Shown: positions 1 to 12,122 of the stretch, in pieces | Numbering within the stretch: the first letter of the stretch is position 1 | Layout of the letters: every line of letters begins with the position of its first letter | From: Abelmoschus esculentus | Lineage: Eukaryota > Streptophyta > Magnoliopsida > Malvales > Malvaceae | Assembly: GCA_035048815.1 (NCBI GenBank) | Contig: JAUCBN010000006.1 | Span: forward strand, 24,567,001 to 24,631,000 | Reading direction: 5' to 3' | Length of the DNA stretch: 64,000 nucleotides | The notes under the pieces: generated by a model | Told to the model about the DNA's origin: nothing | The model's database searches: none | The model's input: the letters and a program-made list of their open reading frames with translations, nothing else | Program-made: the position numbers and the translations under genes

Positions 1-775
1 ATCTAGTTTATTATCAAGAATCTGATTGCAGTCCTGGTTGATGTGTTCAACTGCAGAGGTTCTCACACGAACATACGATGTGAAGCAGTATCGGATGTTG
101 TTCTCCACCTGGGGAAATGACGAGTACCAAGGCTGGAATACAGAGGAATCAATGGCAGGCATAAAAGTATCACATTCGATGCTAGTCAGAATTTCGGTAA
201 TATGAATAGCATCACATCCAGCTGCATTGAGGGATTCCCTGCATCAAACGGTAGTGCATATGAGACAAGAGGGGAGGAAAAGAATGAATTTAAGAGATCT
301 TGCAAACATATAAAATGTATGATCTGCACCTAAATATCTGGCCACCACCTATTACAAAGACTTTCTCAATCGAGAGACAATAAGGAGATGCAGCTAACAA
401 TTCCAAAGCGGATGTCATGCTTCCACATATAACAACATTCTCAGCAGTTGCAATATCAAAACTTCCAGAACGAGTCAGCACAACATTGAGACGACCTGGA
501 AGAGGTCGATATGCAGGGGGAATACTTTCCCATGTTTTTCTACCCATTATGACTGCATTCCTTTTCCCAGGGTCAGATGTAGTCAGAGTGACATCTTTGA
601 AGAATTTGAGGTCAGAAGGTAATTTCCAAGGCAACTTCCCATCCTTACCAATACCCCAATCTTTTGTCGCAGCCACAACGATTTGGTAAGTTCTCCGCGG
701 ATCAGGTAGGACATCGACATCAACATTGTCATTGCTGTTTCCATTAGGAATGCTCATCACAGTGTTAGCAGACAT
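1..775 (-). CDS. DHFR-TS: Bifunctional dihydrofolate reductase-thymidylate synthase, 5' part
   Basis: Partial gene running off the left edge. Coding exons seen: 775..330 and 238..1 (open to the edge), joined by a GT-AG intron in phase, giving ...GGGQIFR-ESLNAAGCD... The N-terminal DHFR half is plain: the IVVAATKDWGIGKDGKLPW substrate loop, LPSDLKFFK, the NADPH-binding VIMGRKTWESIP, PGRLNVVLTRS and FVIGGGQIF. In plants this enzyme is a DHFR-TS fusion that makes tetrahydrofolate and dTMP; the TS half lies outside the window. The first ATG of the frame after a leader intron (1522..838, donor at 1522/1521, acceptor at 839/838) is at 775. The codons from 837 down to 775 are also open in this frame, but they hold no ATG. 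No transit peptide is obvious in what is visible. The family call is sure; which of the usual two or three paralogues it is cannot be told. Confidence 0.95.
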
Positions 776-876
776 TTGAAGCAGAAACTCAGTGGGGGGA
801 AGTCTTCCAAAATAAACTGCACAGCCAACTCTGCGTGCTGAAAACCTGTATCAGAAAAAAGGCCAACGTAAAAGAT

Positions 877-878
<2 letters not shown>

Positions 879-924
<46 letters not shown>
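879..924. repeat. (AT)n microsatellite in DHFR-TS leader intron
   Basis: About 23 uninterrupted AT units lie inside the 5' UTR intron of DHFR-TS. The short open frames over this tract are repeat translations (poly-YI) and not genes. Shorter AT runs occur at about 2311-2336, 4450-4479 and 10766-10790, and an AG run at about 1165-1183. Confidence 0.95.
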
Positions 925-926
<2 letters not shown>

Positions 927-1622
927 CAAATCTACAACTAATTCTGACAACATTTTGACCATAGTCAAACCTAGTAACACGACAGTCGGAAGAGAAACTA
1001 AAAAGGACAACAGAGGAGTATAAACCAGGAAACCAACGGGTTGTCTGGTCCCAATGGTGAAAGTGGTGTACATTGTTACTTCGAATTCAATCAGCTTAAT
1101 CAATAAACTTGTTCATGTTTATCCAGATTTGAAATCAGGACAAAGATATTATCTTTTAAATTATAGAGAGAGAGAGAGAGACAAAGAGATTACAACTATC
1201 CATGCATGTGAGAGACAAAGAGGGTAAAATAATATTTTTTAGAAAAAAAATAGAGAATTTCAACAAATAAATCACATATAATTTTCCATAGAGAGTTCAC
1301 AGCTTAAGGAAATTAAAATCAAAACAAAGAAAAGTAATCTATAATTCACACCTATACCAAACATTCCGCTCTTTTAAAAAGATAAAATCTTTTCTTTTTA
1401 GACTGAACATTGATGGAACCAGGCAAAATCAAACCAGCTATTAGAACTAGTTTAAACATTATAATCAAAACTTAAAAAATAAATCTTTTTTTTCCTAGAG
1501 AGAGAAATGTGAATGGAATTACCGATCGATCTGAAGCGGAAACACAAAATCTTCAATCAGCAACCGCGATAGGTTAGAGAACTTCAACTTGAAAGATGTA
1601 AGTAAAACAAAAAGTACAGAAA

Positions 1623-1646
1623 TTAGGGTTTCTTTTTGCGGGGAAA
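1623..1646 (-). promoter_or_regulatory. Telo-box and E2F-like motif in DHFR-TS leader/promoter
   Basis: Read on the minus strand, the complement of 1623-1631 is AAACCCTAA (telo-box) and the complement of 1639-1646 is TTTCCCCG, which fits only the relaxed E2F consensus WTTSSCSS. They lie just upstream of, or inside, the first leader exon of DHFR-TS, whose 3' end is 1523. Such pairs are known in plant genes for nucleotide synthesis and S phase. Function is inferred. Confidence 0.4.
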
Positions 1647-1770
1647 TGGGGGAAGTTGAGTGGAGAATCAGTATTTAGTACGTAGAAGAAAGAGAGTATT
1701 TTGAAATTTTGAAGGGAAAAAATCCGAAATGCAATTGTTGACGCGACGCGGAGTGCCTGTGCCGCCAAGG

Positions 1771-2640
1771 TAATTTTTAATTATTATTATTATCACTAAT
1801 AAATATTTAATTGTTATATAAAATATTTTGTCTAATTTTGCTTTTAGTCCATTTACTTTTCGTGCATTTGAAATTATTTTTTTATATTTCTCACATTTAT
1901 GACTTTACCCACACTATTCTTTTTCATTTAATAATTAATGCTCGATTGATAAATATCGTTAAATATCGACTTTCGCTCTGTTTTCTTATTTGTCCAATTG
2001 TATAAAAATGTCAAGGTGTATTTAAAAAATCTTATGCTTCTTTCACGGAACTAACGGAAAAGGTTGACTGAAAAATACATTTTGAAAATTGAAGGACTAG
2101 ATAATCATCAAGATATAGTAAAGGGGCTAAATCCACCGAACACGTTTAGCATAAGAACCATTTTGAAATTTTAATGAAAAGTTCGTTACTTCAACTCAAG
2201 AGCTTAACTTAGCCATATAGTACAATAGAATGCATATGAATGAAATTGTTTACCTATACAAATGTTTTGTTTGCTATTCGATAAGAGTTATGTTTATGAT
2301 ATTCGAATATATATTTATATATATATATATATATATTCATGATACTCGAGTATACATTTGATATAGATATATATCTGAATAAAACTCGAATTAAGAATTG
2401 AAGAACATAAAAAAAAAAAAATAAGTACAGAATACCTCTCTATATGTTTGAATGGTGTGCCATGAAAATAGGCCAAAAATTCCATAAAAAACAAGAATTT
2501 GTGCTATTTTTGGACATGGTCAAGATTAGTAAGAAGGTTTTAAAAAACAATCCATCTCGAGAAACAGCTAAATATGTCGAAAATCAACCCATTGTTTGTG
2601 TCTTTATAAGCAGATTTTTCAATAAGAGAATCATCCGGTG
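1771..2640. other. Intergenic, AT-rich, between divergent DHFR-TS and Sec14-like genes
   Basis: No convincing coding sequence. The open frame starting near 2444 runs across the TATA region and first leader exon of the next gene and has no recognisable domain. Segments near 1842 (tagtccatttac) and 2090 (ttgaaggactag) are loosely inverted and could be the ends of a worn transposable element; this is weak. Confidence 0.5.
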
Positions 2641-2981
2641 CTATATATATACACCTTCCCCTCTCTCTATTAGTTTAGCTCTCAGCCTCCTTTCATATGG
2701 TATGAATCTCTTTCTTCTTCAATTCATTTCCATGGCTCAAAGTTTTCATCTTTTTGATCCTCCATAGACATTGTTTATGATCATGTTGATGTTTATGTCT
2801 TTGGTATTTACATGTGCAAACATGACAACCCTTTGTGTCTTTGATATCAATGGTTTGTGTTTTTGCAGATGTTTTGATGTGGTTATATAGGTATAGAACT
2901 TAATTGCTCAGGTGATAGACATCTTTTGCACGGGTTATGTTTGATCCAGGAGCTGAACGACATTGAACAGAATTGTAACCA
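2641..2981 (+). promoter_or_regulatory. TATA box, leader intron and short uORFs of Sec14-like gene A
   Basis: A TATA-like run lies at 2641-2651, followed by CT-rich sequence typical of a plant start region. A probable leader intron starts at the donor near 2700 (atg|gtatga) and ends at the acceptor tttttgcag at 2868. The second leader exon then holds three short upstream frames before the ATG at 2982: Met-Phe-stop at 2869-2877, an eight-residue frame at 2877-2903, and another Met-Phe-stop at 2937-2945. Leader structure is inferred from splice motifs. Confidence 0.5.
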
Positions 2982-4447
2982 TGGCTGAAACTTCTAAAAT
3001 GGGTGAGTCCTCGAAAATCGAAAATGAATATGAAGTTGTGGCTATGGTTGATGTCTAGATGTAACAGAACATGAAAGGACCCGGATTTTGAATACAGAAT
3101 TTGTTTGGTTGAAGATGGTTGGATTGTGCAAAATCTCAGACTTATGGTGTTTTGAACGTGTTGTGTTTACAGGTCTCGAAAGATCGGATGTCGAGAACTA
3201 TGAGGACGAGATCAGGAGAACGAGGCTCGGTTCTCTTAAGAAGAAGGCGATTAGTGCTTCGAGCAAGTTTAGACATTCCATTACAAGGAAGTCAAGGAGA
3301 CATAGTCGAGTTATGTCCATAGTTAGCATAGAAGATCACCTCGATGCCGAAGAGTTACAGGCGGTCGATGCATTCCGCCAAGCGCTCATATTAGATGAAC
3401 TACTACCTGCTAAACACGATGATCATCATATGATGCTACGGTGACAATCTTTTGGTCTTTTTCGTTTCGCTAATCCTTGCAAAAGTTCAAAAGGCTTTAG
3501 ATGATGACGATAATGATACAGGTTTCTAAGGGCCAGGAAATTTGATATTGAGAAATCAAAGCAAATGTGGGCTGATATGCTTCAATGGAGGAAGGATTTC
3601 GGAGCAGACACAATCATGGAGGACTTTGATTTCAAGGAATATGGTGAAGTGGTTAAGTACTATCCACAAGGTTATCATGGAGTCGATAAAGACGGACGAC
3701 CGGTTTATATTGAAAGACTGGGTCAAGTAGATGCTAATAAGCTAACTCAAGTGACCACAACTGACCGATATCTGAAGTACCATGTAAAAGAGTTTGAGAA
3801 GACCTTTGCCATCAAGTTTCCTGCTGCATCAATGGTAGCAAAAAAGCACATTGATCAAAGCACCACCATATTGGATGTTGAAGGAGTGGTATGTGATATG
3901 TGTTACTGTTTTTCTTTTCCTATTACCGGACAGAAGCTCGCTTCATTGCAGTCTAATATCCGTATCATAAACGAACTTCCAGGGTCTTAAAAGCTTCAAC
4001 AAGGCTGCAAGGGAGCTCCTACAACGACTTCAGAAGATTGACAGTGATAATTACCCCGAGGTAGTTGTTGATACGTGATATCATTAATGTACCCTGAAAT
4101 TGTTGGTCCATTTCTAGCATGATGAAGCTAATCGAATCGAATGCTTTTAATAATGTCTGCAGACTCTGAACAGGATGTTTATCATCAATGCTGGCTCTGG
4201 ATTTAGGCTCTTATGGGGCACAGTTAAATCTTTCCTTGACCCAAAGACCACTGCAAAAATCCATGTAAGCATATGAATCACCAAGTTTACCTTAAAACCG
4301 GATTCGGTTTTTGATTACATAATGTTGCTAAACAACTTAATGGTATTTTCTTACCAGGTTTTGGGTAACAAATACCAGAGCAAATTGCTTGAAGTAATCG
4401 ATGCTAAGTGAGTTTTTAAAAGCATTAAGAGTTCCTCTTAGTACGTT

Positions 4448-4481
<34 letters not shown>

Positions 4482-5924
4482 ATGTGTATGTAAACATTTC
4501 CTTTTTGTGACTTTTCAACAGTGAACTACCAGAGTTTTTTGGTGGGAGCTGTACTTGTTCAGATAGAGGTGGTTGCATGCTGTCCGACAAGGGTCCATGG
4601 GACGATCCTGAAATATTGAAGGTAAATTAGCCTATACATCGAGTACAAGTATTAAATACGAATACTTTACGATAATTGGTATAATAAAATGGAGTATTTT
4701 CATTTCATGAGCAGAGGGTTCAAAATGGTGAGGCCAAGTGCACAATGAGAAACATGTCAACATTTGAGGACAAAGCATGCATAGAGGTATGCATTTCTTT
4801 TCCATTTTCAACATTCACAAATTATTCTACAAATTGAATGCCTAACCCTTTTTCTCTTTGATGTTCTGAACATGAAGACGAGCCATTCTTTCAACACAGA
4901 AAAAATGGCTAAGGGCACTGCTGAAAGGCTTGCAGACAATGCTCCTTTATCTCCTATTTTTGAAGTAACATTGACTTATTATCGTGCCAATGCCAAGAAT
5001 GGCAACTAATCAAATATTTTGTATTTCATATTTTGGTTTCCGTGTTTCATGTTCGTTTATGTCGGTTTATGTCTGTTTTGTTTATTGCAGTCTCCGGTAA
5101 ACAAGGAGTGCTTGGGTTCCGTTGCCTACGACAAGGTTATTCCAATGGTTGACAAGACCATGTATGTTGCAGATGAAAGTTCTGCCATTTCCAAAGGTAG
5201 AGATTTTTTTTTGTAGTCTGTAACATTCCAATGCTATACCAAATTTACATCCATTTAGCCACTGGTTTTCATCCCCAAAATTGCAGATATTTACCATATG
5301 AAGGGTGATGGGAAGGTTACCAAAAGAATGAGCAATCAAGTTTTCGGAGGAATCATGGCATTCGTCACGGGAATCATGACCATGATTCGCTTGTCTCGCA
5401 ATATGCCAGAGAAACTAATTGGAACAAACAAGTATGGTGGTCAAGGGTACTATGCTGATCCAAAGACCATCACCAGTGACGACTACTTTTCCATGATGAA
5501 ACGCATAGCTAACCTTGAAGACAAGGTGGGCGTTCTCATGGGGAAACCGGCAACCATGCCACCCGAGAAAGAGGAGTTGCTGAATGCTGCTTTAATCAGG
5601 GTCTGCACCCTTGAATATGAAATATCTGCAACTAGGAAGGTACGTACATATAGCCACAAATGTATTCGTCACTCTCTCCGAATTCGCATCATCCATTTCC
5701 CCATGTCTTTTGCTTATGCAGACAATTGAAGAAGCCCTTTGTAAGCAGCAGGAACTTCAAACCTATGTTGATAGAAAGGCCAAGAGGAAGAAGCTTGTAA
5801 GTAATCAAAGTTTTTCTGTGCTTCAACTGCTTGAGATCATGCAAACTATAGTTATACCTTGAAGTTTTCATTTTTCACGTTTCATTTCCCTGGTCTGTGA
5901 TGGCAGAACCCATTCCGCCGGTAA
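2982..5924 (+). CDS. Sec14-like phosphatidylinositol/phosphatidylcholine transfer protein (SFH, nodulin-tailed), gene A
   Basis: About 565 aa from 13 exons: 2982-3002, 3173-3440, 3522-3888, 3983-4060, 4163-4264, 4358-4407, 4522-4621, 4715-4786, 4878-4964, 5091-5196, 5287-5639, 5722-5796, 5907-5924. In order: a basic N-terminus ([18 protein letters not shown]), the CRAL-TRIO N region ([18 protein letters not shown]), the Sec14 lipid-binding fold ([48 protein letters not shown]), a linker, a hydrophobic stretch ([18 protein letters not shown]) and a C-terminal coiled coil ending in a basic tail, [13 protein letters not shown]. The family presents phosphoinositides to lipid kinases, and the tail targets PI(4,5)P2 membranes. 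The tiny first exon (MAETSK...) is placed by reading phase and resembles the MADTK-type start of family members. The tail lacks the KKKFCW end of its neighbour. Family certain; orthologue not assigned. Confidence 0.92.
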
Positions 5925-6743
5925 GCTGACTGAGTCATTGGTGGCGTGGTTATATTCAGCCCCACAGATCAATTCCCCTGGTATATTATTTTGTACCGTA
6001 AACTACTCGGTTTCGAGACTACAAACCTTGGAGATTTTGCATTCTTCTTGTATGGTTGTGCATATTTTATACACATACATATATGTGGTAATAAGAGTGA
6101 AACAAAAAAAATAGTAGTAATTAAACCCCAACACCAACAGGGTTGCCATGAAAGGCGTTTCTGCTTGAAGTAGAAAATCTTTGTAAATATATAATCTGAA
6201 AATGCAATTCATTTCTTTTGTTTCTATCAGTCTCACTTAAAATAGTTCGGTAAATCCAAAGTGAATCATTTCTTTCGATTCGAGTCATTTTAAGTTATTT
6301 ATTCAGATTATTTTAGGTTCTTGTTTTGAGTTGATAAATTCGGATTGAAAAGGGTTTAGTATTAGAATCAAATTAATCGAGCTGAGATTTTAGATCGGTA
6401 TAATTGATGTGTCTAAGCTAGCATGTATGCGCTAGGAAGATCAAAGTTTATATAACTCAGCAAACCAAACTTCTGGCAACAGAGTTCAAAAAGCAACATA
6501 TATTTAAACATCTTTGTAGTTAAGAAGTGTAGCGAATCAAACATTACATCGAAAAAAAGAAGGGAATTTAAAAGAGTAAACAGAAAGAGAATTCGGTTAC
6601 AGTTCTCGAGCATTTCTGTGCAGAAGGGTATGTATTCGGACAGACGAATACATTGTCGCTTAAGACGGTATAACCTCCATGAGATCGACATAAGTAGTAA
6701 CAGGAAAGTGGTTTTCGTAGGTTCTACCATCAGCAAAAGTATA
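5925..6743. other. Shared 3' region between convergent Sec14-like genes
   Basis: About 820 bp separates the two stop codons. It holds the 3' UTRs of both genes. The small open frames here have no domain; that over the minus strand at 6799..6413 contains the true last exon of gene B, read in its own frame. Confidence 0.6.
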
Positions 6744-9700
6744 TCACCAGCAAAACTTTTTTTTCTGAAAAAGAGGGGATATAATCGGAAGTCGAACATC
6801 GTAATATGATAAAGAACATCATCTGTAAATCATCAAAAGTACATAAAACAATAGGAAGTTAGACAAAATGGTGTACCCGCAATTTGGCTTCCTCTTGACT
6901 GTCGATGTAAGCAAGCAGTTCTTCTTGCCTCATCAAAGCATTATGAAGGGCCTATTCAATAGAACGTACGTGCAAAACAAATGAAACTTTCAGAAAATGA
7001 AGGCAAGAAAGACCATAAACACAAGAATCGAAAGCCTAGAAGCCATGAAAGCATGCAAAATAAGTGACTAATTAGTTGACGACAAATATTCCTCATTTCT
7101 GGAAATATGTGCACTGCGGACGGGAGAGTTGGTAGAGCCTCGATACAACTTCCAGAGAAGATATATTACCGAGTTTGCACTAATGTGGAATGTAACATTG
7201 TTAACAGTAGAGATACTTTGATGAAAATGTATTATGGTGACATGTAAACAATTCAATAAATAAAGTATCAAGACATTTTGCAAAATTGTGATAAAATAAC
7301 AAATGCCAATAGTACCTTCTTGGTAGCAATGAGCTCTGCTTCTAGAGCATCGACACGACATACAGCAGCATTCAACAATTCCTCTTTCTCATAAGGCATC
7401 TCAGATGGCTTTGCTTGTAATGTATCAACTTTCAGCTCGAGCTCACCCAAACTTTTGAGCACAGAAGATAAAAGATCAGCCTGAGTAAAAGGAGGGGTCG
7501 GAGAAGGTGGACGAGACTCTGCCTGTTGAGTTGCATCAGGGGTAAGTTCAGTAACATTCTGACAATGATCAAAAACTGCATCAGGAAGCTTTCTAGTTAT
7601 ACGAAATGATACTGATTGGAGGAGAGTGTAAAGTGTCATGAAGATAACCATAATAGTCAACATAATCCGAGCTAGAATTCCTTCTGGGGCCGTGCGAGTT
7701 TCTGGCAACATTAATGCACCTATAGTCCAAAATAGCATTTCTAGTTTCTTAATAAAAGGTCTAAGCAAGCTTCAAAGAAGAAATGAAGCATCTAAAAGAT
7801 AACAAGGTATACAAAAGATTATATCTGTTAACCTTTGGGAGTAGGCAACCTCTGAAGGGAGGCTTGTTTCTTCCAAGTAGAGTCAACAGCTTTGTCAACC
7901 ATTGGAACATATTCATCATAGCCCGAGAAGTTACCCGCATAGCTTGTTTTCCCACTGATCTTAGCCTGCATAATTTGCAAATGCTATAAGCAACTTTGCA
8001 AAGAATGCTAATGATACTAGTGTAGTAGTGTTGGCCACGACATATTTTCAATTAACAAAAAAAATCTAAAAGAATGTGAATAAGATGATCCAGAGAAAAC
8101 GAAGCACAAGCAATTAGTCACTGTGTAAGATTAAGAGGTTCCACAAATAAAACCCACTTCTTCACGGACAGGAGTCAGCTGAAGTTTTGAATAATTTTTC
8201 ATTGCTTTTGGGGATGCAATTTCTTCAGCTTCTGATCCAGATTCCGCCGTAGAAGTATCACTACCTTTAAACTGTTTCATAACACACATAAGCAATGAGA
8301 TTATGCAAAAACATTACCTCAAAAAAAGGAATATCAAGATTTTCGAGAATAGACAAGCATCAAAAGAAGTTAGAAAGATCACATACCATTGGATATTGTG
8401 GTTTAGCATAATCAATAACCTTTCCTTCACTATTTAAAACTTTTACAACTTGTTTGGCACATCTTGCCTCGCCATTAAGAACCATCTGAAATAAAATACA
8501 TACAGCAAAGTGTTTCTTCATTAAAAATAAGTACACTATTGAAGCACTTGAAAATAACAGCATTTAACTATATTAAATAAACACCAAGGACAGCTTATAA
8601 CCTTAAATATTTCTGGATTTTTCCAAGGCCCCTTATCAGACCGAAGGCAACCTCCCTGATCTGCACATGAACAGCTACCACCCAGAAATTCTGGCAACTC
8701 ACTGAATGGATTTAAAGTATCACTATAAGCCTTTAGACAGAGAGGCAACCGTGAAGTGAAATACAGTAAAAGAATATAATAAATACTGAAAGGCGACAGA
8801 TGATGATGAAAAGTAAATTGCAAAAAGGGGGTATATAAAGATAAGGAGGACAATATATCATGCCCTGAAAATTCAAAGGCTATTTACCCGGCATCAATAA
8901 TCTCGAGCAATTTGCTCTGGTACTTGTTTCCAAGAACCTAAAGTCATTCCATAACAAATAATTATAAATCACCAGCAAAAAGATGTGATAAGAAGTCCAA
9001 AAAAGAAAAACAGGAAACAATTAACATACATGTATCTTGGAAGTTGTTTTGGGATCTAGAAATGACTTCACTGTGTTCCACAGCAGCCTAAACCCAGGTC
9101 CAGCATTGATGATAAACATTTGATGAAGAGTCTGCAAAAATTGAAGACCACAAAACAAAATTTCAGTTCAATATAACATAAGGGAACAAGCATGAATTCG
9201 TAATTCATAAATTTCATATGCAGTCACACTGAGACTCCAGACCTCAGGATAATTGTCACCATCGATCTTTTGCAGTCGCAGAATCAGGTCCCTTGCAGAC
9301 TTGGTAAAATTCTTAAAGCCCTGATGCATAGATGAAAGGAAATAATCAGGAGTTAGATACTACAAAACAGCCAAAAGTTCAGGAGTTAACATAGAAACAA
9401 AATAATAGCATGAAACATACAACACCATGAACATCTAAAATTGTCGTGCTTGAATCTATATGCCTCTTTGCAGCAATTGTACATGCGGGAAACTTCACAG
9501 TGAAGGCCTTCTCAAACTCACGGACATGGTATTTTACATACCGGTCTATAGTTGTAACTTGCATGAGTTTGTTGGGGTCAACTTTTCCCAACCTTTCAAT
9601 ATAAACAGGTCTTCCCTCCTTATCAACACCGTGATGACCATGAGGATAATACCTTAGAACCTCATCCAACTCATTGAACTCAAAATCCTGAAATGTAAAT

Positions 9701-10757
9701 GCTAAATGAAGTAAAAAAACATGGATTACAAAGTATACTACACTTGGGCAAATTATTAACCATAATTACCCCCGTGATAGTGTCAGCCCCGAACTCCTTC
9801 CTCCATTGGAGCATATCTGCCCACATGTGCTTAGCTTTCTCTAAATCAAACTTCCTTGCTTTTAAGAACCTGCACAAGAACTAAGGTAGATTATTACTTG
9901 TCACGGTACTCGAAGTTGGAAAGTAATCAAGAGGAAGGGAGTAGAATGATGCAAAAAGGCTTCAAACACTAAGAAAAGGAGAAATCACATCAAGTCATCA
10001 ACAAGCAGAAAACAAATACATGTGTTTGAAAAACAAAACATAGAGTGCAGGTAGTATAATCAAAACTTTTCGTACTGTTTTCCCAACCAATTTAAACTAA
10101 ATTCACATAATGATTTTAACAACCACAAAGCATACCATTCACAATTCAGTATGGAAATAACTGTATATTGTAGATATATGTTCAAAACTAGGCTGTCAAC
10201 TGACAACTAGACAAAGTAATTGCAGTTTCCCAAACCTTAACACTGCTGCTTCGGGAATAGGAAACAAAATTAAGAGGAGAGCACCTCAACATCATGTGAT
10301 AGTCATCGTGTCCTTCTGGAAGTAATTCATCCATAATTAGCGCTTGTGGAAACTGATCAACAGCTTGTAGCTCTTCAACATCACGAACATCTTCAATAGA
10401 TACAGAGCATACACGGCCATCACTTTTCCTTCTACTCTTCTTTTTGAGAGAATGCTTAAATCTAGAAGACGCATTTAATGCTTTCTTCTTCAAGGACCCA
10501 ATTCTTGTGCGCCTTTCATCCTCAGAGTTCTCAAAGTCAGATTTCCTCTCTCTCCTCTCTTCACTAAATGAAATCCCCTCAAAGCCTGCATCATTATAAA
10601 CGTGTATTGTTATTAGATCTCTCAGAGAAAGGAAAGAATAAAGAAAATAAAAACTAAAAAACAAAAAAACAAATCCTAATTTCTTTTCTTCACGTTTTCA
10701 TATACATATTTCTGAAACTCTTCAGAAACCCTAAAACAAAAGGGAAAAAATAAAAAA

Positions 10758-10790
<33 letters not shown>

Positions 10791-11049
10791 ATAAGAACTC
10801 ACATCAACAAAATACACACAAAATGCACTAATAATTAAAGAAAATATATGTTCCCAATATAAAAGTAAACATGATCGAATTCCTTTCCTCTGTAGCTAAA
10901 TTGAGCTTGATTCATCTACACACTAACTACATTTTTTCTAAGGAACTAAACTGAATCTACAGTGGAAACCTAGAATCAATGAAAATCAGTTCATGAAACA
11001 TAAAAGAGAACTCACAAGGCCTAGCGAATCGATCGAGTGGCCCCGACAT
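6744..11049 (-). CDS. Sec14-like phosphatidylinositol/phosphatidylcholine transfer protein (SFH, nodulin-tailed), gene B
   Basis: About 619 aa from 14 exons: 11049-11016, 10585-10285, 9869-9770, 9687-9421, 9320-9243, 9131-9030, 8937-8888, 8701-8602, 8485-8387, 8271-8158, 7965-7833, 7701-7316, 6951-6877, 6764-6744. It starts [15 protein letters not shown], the classic start of this clade, then a basic stretch ([19 protein letters not shown]), the CRAL-TRIO N and Sec14 domains ([50 protein letters not shown]), a Ser/Glu-rich linker, a hydrophobic segment ([18 protein letters not shown]), and a coiled coil ending in KKKFCW, the typical polybasic nodulin tail. The last seven codons are a separate 21-nt exon. 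Inner exon sizes match gene A exactly at several places (78, 102, 50, 100, 75 nt), so the two are paralogues, here tail to tail. Membrane phosphoinositide supply and polarised growth are the known family roles. Confidence 0.94.
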
Positions 11050-12122
11050 CTACGCTTCTTCACGAAGAATCAAGGCTCCGCCAGTCCGCCGCCAATAACC
11101 TGATGTCCGGTCCACTGATTTCGAGACAGGGAAAATTCTAACCGCGCACGCGCCTTGTCAAAATCCGCATTACAATCAAGAATCAATCAGAGATTCCAAA
11201 CTTTCAGATGCTTTGAATTTTTTGCATCTTCTTTAAAATTATTTACAGATGAAGCCTGAAGGAATGAAAAATAAAATAATAATAAAAAATACCTCAAAAT
11301 ATCAGTAGTGAAAATAAAATTGAGTTTTGCACGGATCAAGAACTTGATCCGACGGCCATAATGCGTCTCACGAGAATTTTGGCCGCTCTTCGAGACTGTA
11401 ACGGACTTATATTTCGACAAATATATAAGTAGTGAAAAATAATTTCGATTGTAAAATAAAAAATAGAAATTTCAACAAAGAGAAAGACCGGGGAATTTGG
11501 TTGAGAATTCGTAAATATAATATTATAATTTTAATTAATTTATTTTTTATAATTATATAAAATATATATTTATTTTATAATTTTTATATGTAATATACAT
11601 ATATCAAGAATACGTGATAAAATTTATTAAAATTTAAAAATTCGCCATCCTCTTCGTCATCGTCGTCTAAGCTATAATTAAGCCTGATCACCATATGAAG
11701 AAGATGAGTCCAAGAGAGTTACCGTCTTGGTTGTACTCAGTGCCATAAAAAACGGGCCCATCTTCCTCAAATGACTCACCAGTCTCCATCTTTATTACTT
11801 CCTATATCATTGTTAAGAGGGTAAAAAATATTTAGCCAACTCTGAGTCTTTTCTGGGTGATTAACTAGAATCTCCCTAGATGATTAGAAAGCAACAATTG
11901 AAAGGATTACCAGATGGAGACTGAGACTGAAAGAGCGGAGAGTGTCAGTGAGGAAACGACGACCAAGCATGCACTGGGTTGGGTTTTCTCCGTCTAGGAA
12001 TGATCATTTGATGGTAAAGTTAGATAGGTCACAGAAAGACCTCATGTTTAAGCAACAGAACAGACTTCTGAGTTTTGAGTGTTAGAGGTTGTATATGTTT
12101 CTGTGAAAAAAGAAAACAAAGT
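11050..12122. other. Intergenic with small coding-like scraps
   Basis: Contains the promoter and leader of Sec14-like gene B (up to about 11.2 kb), then no full gene. On the minus strand a 33-codon frame at 11789..11688 (start METGESFEEDGPVFYGTEYN) is followed downstream, in another frame after a possible acceptor, by an acidic run at about 11670-11641. On the plus strand near 11932 is a frame beginning METETERAESVSEE that stops after 27 codons. Both look like scraps of old exons; I recognise neither. Confidence 0.35.

Noticed and set aside
835..1103. Open frames on both strands made of repeated Tyr-Ile
   Set aside because: They are translations of the AT microsatellite inside the DHFR-TS leader intron.
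2444..2767. 107-codon plus-strand frame
   Set aside because: It spans the TATA-like region and leader start of Sec14-like gene A, has no domain, and its composition follows AT content.
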